Shown here piece after piece: positions 60,830 to 64,000 of a stretch of DNA of 64,000 nt. Position numbers and translations under genes: made by a program. The notes below the pieces were generated by a model. The model did no database searches. It had not been told where the DNA came from and was given only the letters and a program-made list of their open reading frames with translations. Within the stretch, counting starts at the first letter, position 1, and every line of letters begins with the position of its first letter. Source of the stretch: JAFGOG01 sp034429215 (lineage in GTDB: Bacteria; Chloroflexota; Anaerolineae; JAAYZQ01); the NCBI GenBank assembly GCA_034429215.1, contig DAOUGI010000076.1, positions 1 to 64,000 on the forward strand, given 5' to 3'.

Positions 60830-61531
60830 ATGAAAACGAGGAGCACTATTCTCACCAGGGAGGAACGAGACGTCCTCATATTGGCGACGCAGCATCCAGA
60901 TGGTAGCCATCTGAGCAACAGCGAGATTGCCCAACGCCTCGGCACATCTGTCAACCAGGTGAAGACCCACCTGCACCAGGCATGCGTCAAGCTGGGCGCG
61001 CATAACAGGAACGAGGCTATCCTCTCCGCTCTGCGATTGGGAGAGATCCACCTTGACGAGTTCTACTCGCTGGATGAGCTGGCCGAAGTCTGTTGCTCGT
61101 TGAGCCCCAGCATGCTACGCAGGGTAGCGCACCTGATGCGCCAGGAGCAGGAGTATGGGAACCTCCTGCCAGACGAAGACCAAATCGTCTGCACGAGAAG
61201 AGGGGCTGATAGCATCCTGACGGAAAGGGAACGGGATGTTCTCGCTCTTTCCTGGCGTGGATTGACCAACAGAGAGATCGGCGACAGACTCTGCATGTCA
61301 GCCAACTCAGTGAGATCATTCTTGAGTCGGGCCTGCACCAAGATGGGAGCGCGCAAGAGGATCGACGCACTGGTGTTTGCCCTGAAGCGCAGAGAGATCA
61401 GCATTGGCGAAATAGCGTCGCTCGATGAGATGCTGCAGTTGCTCAACCCACTGGGACCCGAGGCCATTGAGAAGGTGGCTCAACTGATGGACGACAAGCT
61501 GGCACAAGAGCCTGTGCCAACTGGCCGCTAG
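60830..61531 (+). CDS. Regulator with two tandem LuxR-type HTH domains
   Basis: 233 residues. The first LuxR-type domain is near 8-70 (LTREERDVLILATQ...LSNSEIAQRLGTSVNQVKTHLHQACVKLGAHNRNEAI) and the second near 128-190 (LTERERDVLALSWRGLTNREIGDRLCMSANSVRSFLSRACTKMGARKRIDALVFAL). Each is followed by a similar ~35-residue helical tail (GEIHLDEFYSLDELAEV / REISIGEIASLDEMLQL), so the whole unit was duplicated. There is no receiver, ATPase or ligand domain. A single chain could bind DNA like a LuxR dimer. Transcribed alone after a long structured leader. Confidence 0.8.
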   Translation: MKTRSTILTREERDVLILATQHPDGSHLSNSEIAQRLGTSVNQVKTHLHQACVKLGAHNRNEAILSALRLGEIHLDEFYSLDELAEVCCSLSPSMLRRVAHLMRQEQEYGNLLPDEDQIVCTRRGADSILTERERDVLALSWRGLTNREIGDRLCMSANSVRSFLSRACTKMGARKRIDALVFALKRREISIGEIASLDEMLQLLNPLGPEAIEKVAQLMDDKLAQEPVPTGR

Positions 61532-61705
61532 GGCAGCCGCCCGCTATCTGCCCCAAGCCGGATAGAGTCACATCCTGTGCCTCTGGTAGTCCACAGCGGC
61601 CATTCCCCCTTACAGCAGCCGCTCTTCTCGACAAACACCCTCGCAACGCCAGATTCGTCTCTCTCACGGATGGCCCTCCCGGTCGTGCCATGACAGCAGA
61701 CGAAA

Positions 61706-61761
61706 GTTGAGCGAAAAGCACACAAAAGTTGACCCAAGAGCACACAAAGGTTGAGCGTTTT
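61706..61761 (+). promoter_or_regulatory. 22-bp tandem repeats before the AOR promoter
   Basis: Two 22-bp units (61706-61727 and 61728-61749) begin GTTGA and contain AGCACACAAA. A third partial unit (61750-61761) starts GTTGAGCG. A 22-bp period puts the units on one face of the helix, two turns apart. They end three bases before the -35 box, as expected for an activator site. Confidence 0.6.
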
Positions 61762-61764
61762 CCC

Positions 61765-61793
61765 TTGACTTTGTCACTGCCGTGATGTATACT
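61765..61793 (+). promoter_or_regulatory. Promoter of the AOR gene
   Basis: TTGACT (61765-61770), a 17-bp spacer and TATACT (61788-61793), about 80 bases before the AOR start. The rest of the 61532-61873 gap has no other feature. Confidence 0.7.
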
Positions 61794-61873
61794 TCTAAAA
61801 GGCTCTTATCCTGGCACGTCCAATCTGTCCGTAAAGTACCATAACATGTGAGAGGCAGGGGAGGTATGGGGCA

Positions 61874-63745
61874 ATGGCAAAGTTAGGTGGGTATGTGGGC
61901 AAGATCCTCAGGGTGGACCTTACCGGGGAGCGGATTACCGAGGAAACGCTGCCGGAGGCTACCTTGAGGAAGTATCTTGGTGGAACGGGGCTGGGCGTCA
62001 AGATCATGTACGATGAGGTTCCTGCTGGCGTCGAATGGTCCGACCCGGCGAATCGCCTGATCTGGCTGACCGGGCCTCTGAGCGGCACCAAGGCGCCCGG
62101 CTCAGGACAGTATGCGGTGGCGACAAAGGGTCCTCTGACCAACCTGTTCGTTTCCTCACAGAGCAATGGGTTCTTTGGCGCCAGGCTGCGGTTCGCCGGA
62201 TACGACGCGATCATCGTTCAGGGCGCGGCCAAGAGGTGGGTGTACCTGTATGTGCACGATGGCGTTGCCGAGCTCCGCGATGCCGCTCATCTCCTGGGCA
62301 AAGACACCTGGGAGACCCAGGAGCTGCTCCCCAAGGAGGTCGGGGACGACAAGGCCAGTGTCTCCTGCATCGGGCCGGCGGGCGAGAACCTGGTCAAGTA
62401 TGCCTGCATCTGCTGCGATAAAGGGCACGTCGCCTCCACCAACGGCTGCGGCGCCGTCATGGGCTCCAAGAAGCTCAAAGCAGTCGTGGTGCACGGCAAG
62501 GCCGCGGTGCCCATCCATGACAAGACCAAGTTCAACGAGCTGCTCAAGCAGTGGTGGAAGGAGGACGACGACACGATTTGGGGCATGCTGATTCCTACCA
62601 TGGGCACGAGCGGCCAGTTGACAGCCTCCGCCAGTATGGGCATGGCTCCGGTGAGAAACCTGACCGCCTATGATTGGCCGGAGCAGGATCGGTTCAATGG
62701 AGATGCTTTGCGAGAGTACTACAACGGGAAACCTCGTCCCTGCTATGCCTGCAGGTGGGGCCATTGCCACCAGATCGAGCTCAAGTCAGGGCCCCACAAA
62801 GGGGTGATCGTAGAGGAGGCAGAGTACGAGGGCACCCAGGCATTCAGCTGCCAGATCGGCAACATGGATAACGTCGACGCCATGGAGTGGCTGAACCACG
62901 TCAACGATGGGCTGGGGATGGACCTCAAGGAGCAGGCGTGGGTTTTGGGCATGGCCATGGAGTGCTACAACAAGGGTCTCATCACCAAGAAGGACACCGG
63001 CGGCCTGGACCTGACCTGGGGCAATGTCGAGGGCGTCGAGGCCTTGCTGCACAAGATTGCCAGGCGCGACGGCTTTGGCGACGTGCTGGCCGAGGGGGTT
63101 ATGAGGGCAGCCTTCAAGATCGGCGGCGACGCTCCCAAGTTTGCGGTCTACACCCACAAGGGCAACGGGCCCCATATGATGGACCCCAGGGCGCTGTGGA
63201 GCATTTCCTTCGGAATGGCGATCTCCGACATGGGCTCCGGTTACGCTTCGGACATGGGCGACCAGGGAGACCTGATGGGTCCTCTGGGTGACATCAACGT
63301 TCTGGATCCCGACAATGCTTTCAACGCGGAAATAGTCGCCAAAGCTCAGGCCATAATGGCTTGCAGAGGGCACTTTATCGACTGCCTGGGGGTGTGCATG
63401 TTCCTTTCCGGGGTGCCCTGGGAGACCGTCGCCGGCGCCGTAAGCGCAGCGACGGGGTGGGACTTTACCTGGAGGGAGGCGGCGGGCGTCGGCGAAAGGG
63501 TCCTGAACCTGATGCGCGCCTTCAACGTCCGGCATGGAGAAACCCGGGAGCACAACTCGGTTTCCCCGCGCATCCTCGAGCCGCCCCTGGATGGTCCGGC
63601 GAAGGATATCAGCGTCGGCGAAAAGTGGGACGAGATGGTCGATACCTACTATGAAACCAGGGGCTGGGACAAAGAGGGCCGGCCTCTTCCCGAGACCCTG
63701 GCACGGCTGGAACTGGAGGACGTCGCCGGGGAGCTGTGGCCGTAG
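61874..63745 (+). CDS. aor: Tungsten-dependent aldehyde:ferredoxin oxidoreductase
   Basis: 623 residues, the usual AOR length. N-terminal GYVGKILRVDLTGERITEE, then GPLSGTKAPGSGQYAVATKGPLTN and NGCGAVMGSKKLKAVVV typical of the family. The [4Fe-4S] cluster ligands are C-Y-A-C-R-W-G-H-C near residues 290-297 plus a late Cys near 503-507 (DCLGVC). Bis-pterin tungsten is expected. The substrate could be aldehydes or, in this subfamily, aromatic or other acids/aldehydes. GGGGAGG precedes the start. It is preceded by a distinctive repeat operator and followed by an SDR gene, probably in one unit. Confidence 0.93.
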   Translation: MAKLGGYVGKILRVDLTGERITEETLPEATLRKYLGGTGLGVKIMYDEVPAGVEWSDPANRLIWLTGPLSGTKAPGSGQYAVATKGPLTNLFVSSQSNGFFGARLRFAGYDAIIVQGAAKRWVYLYVHDGVAELRDAAHLLGKDTWETQELLPKEVGDDKASVSCIGPAGENLVKYACICCDKGHVASTNGCGAVMGSKKLKAVVVHGKAAVPIHDKTKFNELLKQWWKEDDDTIWGMLIPTMGTSGQLTASASMGMAPVRNLTAYDWPEQDRFNGDALREYYNGKPRPCYACRWGHCHQIELKSGPHKGVIVEEAEYEGTQAFSCQIGNMDNVDAMEWLNHVNDGLGMDLKEQAWVLGMAMECYNKGLITKKDTGGLDLTWGNVEGVEALLHKIARRDGFGDVLAEGVMRAAFKIGGDAPKFAVYTHKGNGPHMMDPRALWSISFGMAISDMGSGYASDMGDQGDLMGPLGDINVLDPDNAFNAEIVAKAQAIMACRGHFIDCLGVCMFLSGVPWETVAGAVSAATGWDFTWREAAGVGERVLNLMRAFNVRHGETREHNSVSPRILEPPLDGPAKDISVGEKWDEMVDTYYETRGWDKEGRPLPETLARLELEDVAGELWP

Positions 63746-63809
63746 AAGCCTGGCTGCTTCGGGGCATGCAGGTCGCTTTCACAAACAGCAGCAATCTATG
63801 GAGGGACAA

Positions 63810-64000
63810 ATGAAAAGACTGAAAGGCAAGGTAGCAGTGATCACAGGCGCCGCGAGTGGCCTGGGACGCGCCCTGGCCGAGCGCGCTGCGCAGGAGGGTA
63901 TGAAGGTTGTCCTGGCGGATATTGACAAAAAGGCCCTCGCCAAAACGGAGAAGGACCTGACAGCGTCCGGGGCGTCTGTGTTGGCGGTAGTGACCGACGT
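63810..64000 (+). CDS. Short-chain dehydrogenase/reductase, N-terminal part
   Basis: Only the first 63 residues are in the window. The nucleotide-binding motif T-G-A-A-S-G-L-G-R is at about residues 12-20, and an Asp (VLADID) after strand 2 suggests NAD preference. GGAGGGAC precedes the ATG. It starts 64 bases after the AOR gene, so the two may share a pathway in which an alcohol or aldehyde is interconverted. Confidence 0.85.
   Translation, partial: MKRLKGKVAVITGAASGLGRALAERAAQEGMKVVLADIDKKALAKTEKDLTASGASVLAVVTD

Overview
The window looks like a chromosomal segment of a Chloroflexota bacterium (Anaerolineae/Caldilineae-like). This is inferred, not proven. The reasons are high GC, large MalT-type LuxR and BTAD-AAA regulators, DUF4386-like membrane proteins, GAF/RsbU/NarL signalling genes, a cytochrome c plus narGHJI cluster, a tungsten AOR and a very large secreted protein ending in an IPLVARS-type tail. 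Most genes lie in short operons with good ribosome binding sites and sigma-70-like promoters (TTGACA/TAGACA, 17 bp, TATACT/TACAAT).

Layout. 1-900: promoter, tRNA-Glu and a hicBA pair. 1.3-4.8 kb: an ECF sigma factor overlapping an anti-sigma factor fused to two solute-binding domains. 5.4-10.4 kb: a Crp/Fnr regulator, a lipoprotein, a membrane protein, and a ctaB-like/polytopic His-rich protein/CopD-like operon. 10.8-15.6 kb: a MacAB-like export operon with two paralogous lipoproteins. 15.9-24.1 kb: a rubredoxin-DinB fusion, a Ser/Thr kinase with a beta-propeller, a BTAD-AAA regulator and an NmrA operon; the kinase and NmrA promoters carry the same 11-bp direct repeats. 24.1-29.9 kb: an esterase, an RsbU-type phosphatase, a NarL-type two-component pair and a small protein. 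29.9-38.4 kb: an orphan phage-D/VgrG-like hub protein, a 2237-residue secreted protein and a frameshifted small gene. 38.5-47.5 kb: a respiratory nitrate reductase (or nitrite oxidoreductase) operon: cytochrome c, narG, narH, narJ, narI, a TehA/SLAC1-type channel and FmdE. 48-60 kb: two related cassettes, each with a MalT-LuxR regulator, a ~90-residue small protein, membrane protein(s) and quinone-oxidoreductase-like enzyme(s). 60.8-64 kb: a protein with two LuxR helix-turn-helix domains, then an aldehyde:ferredoxin oxidoreductase and the start of an SDR gene.

The least explained signal is a four-copy intergenic element (near 0.93, 5.1, 47.55 and 60.3 kb). It has a promoter, a conserved core, a perfect GC hairpin and a second, copy-specific hairpin, and looks like a family of small terminated RNAs. 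Two copies sit in a longer ~260-bp repeat. Other candidates for new biology are the anti-sigma/solute-binding fusion, the duplicated BTAD-type operator-promoter, the regulator/small protein/oxidoreductase cassettes, and the 22-bp repeat operator before the AOR gene.
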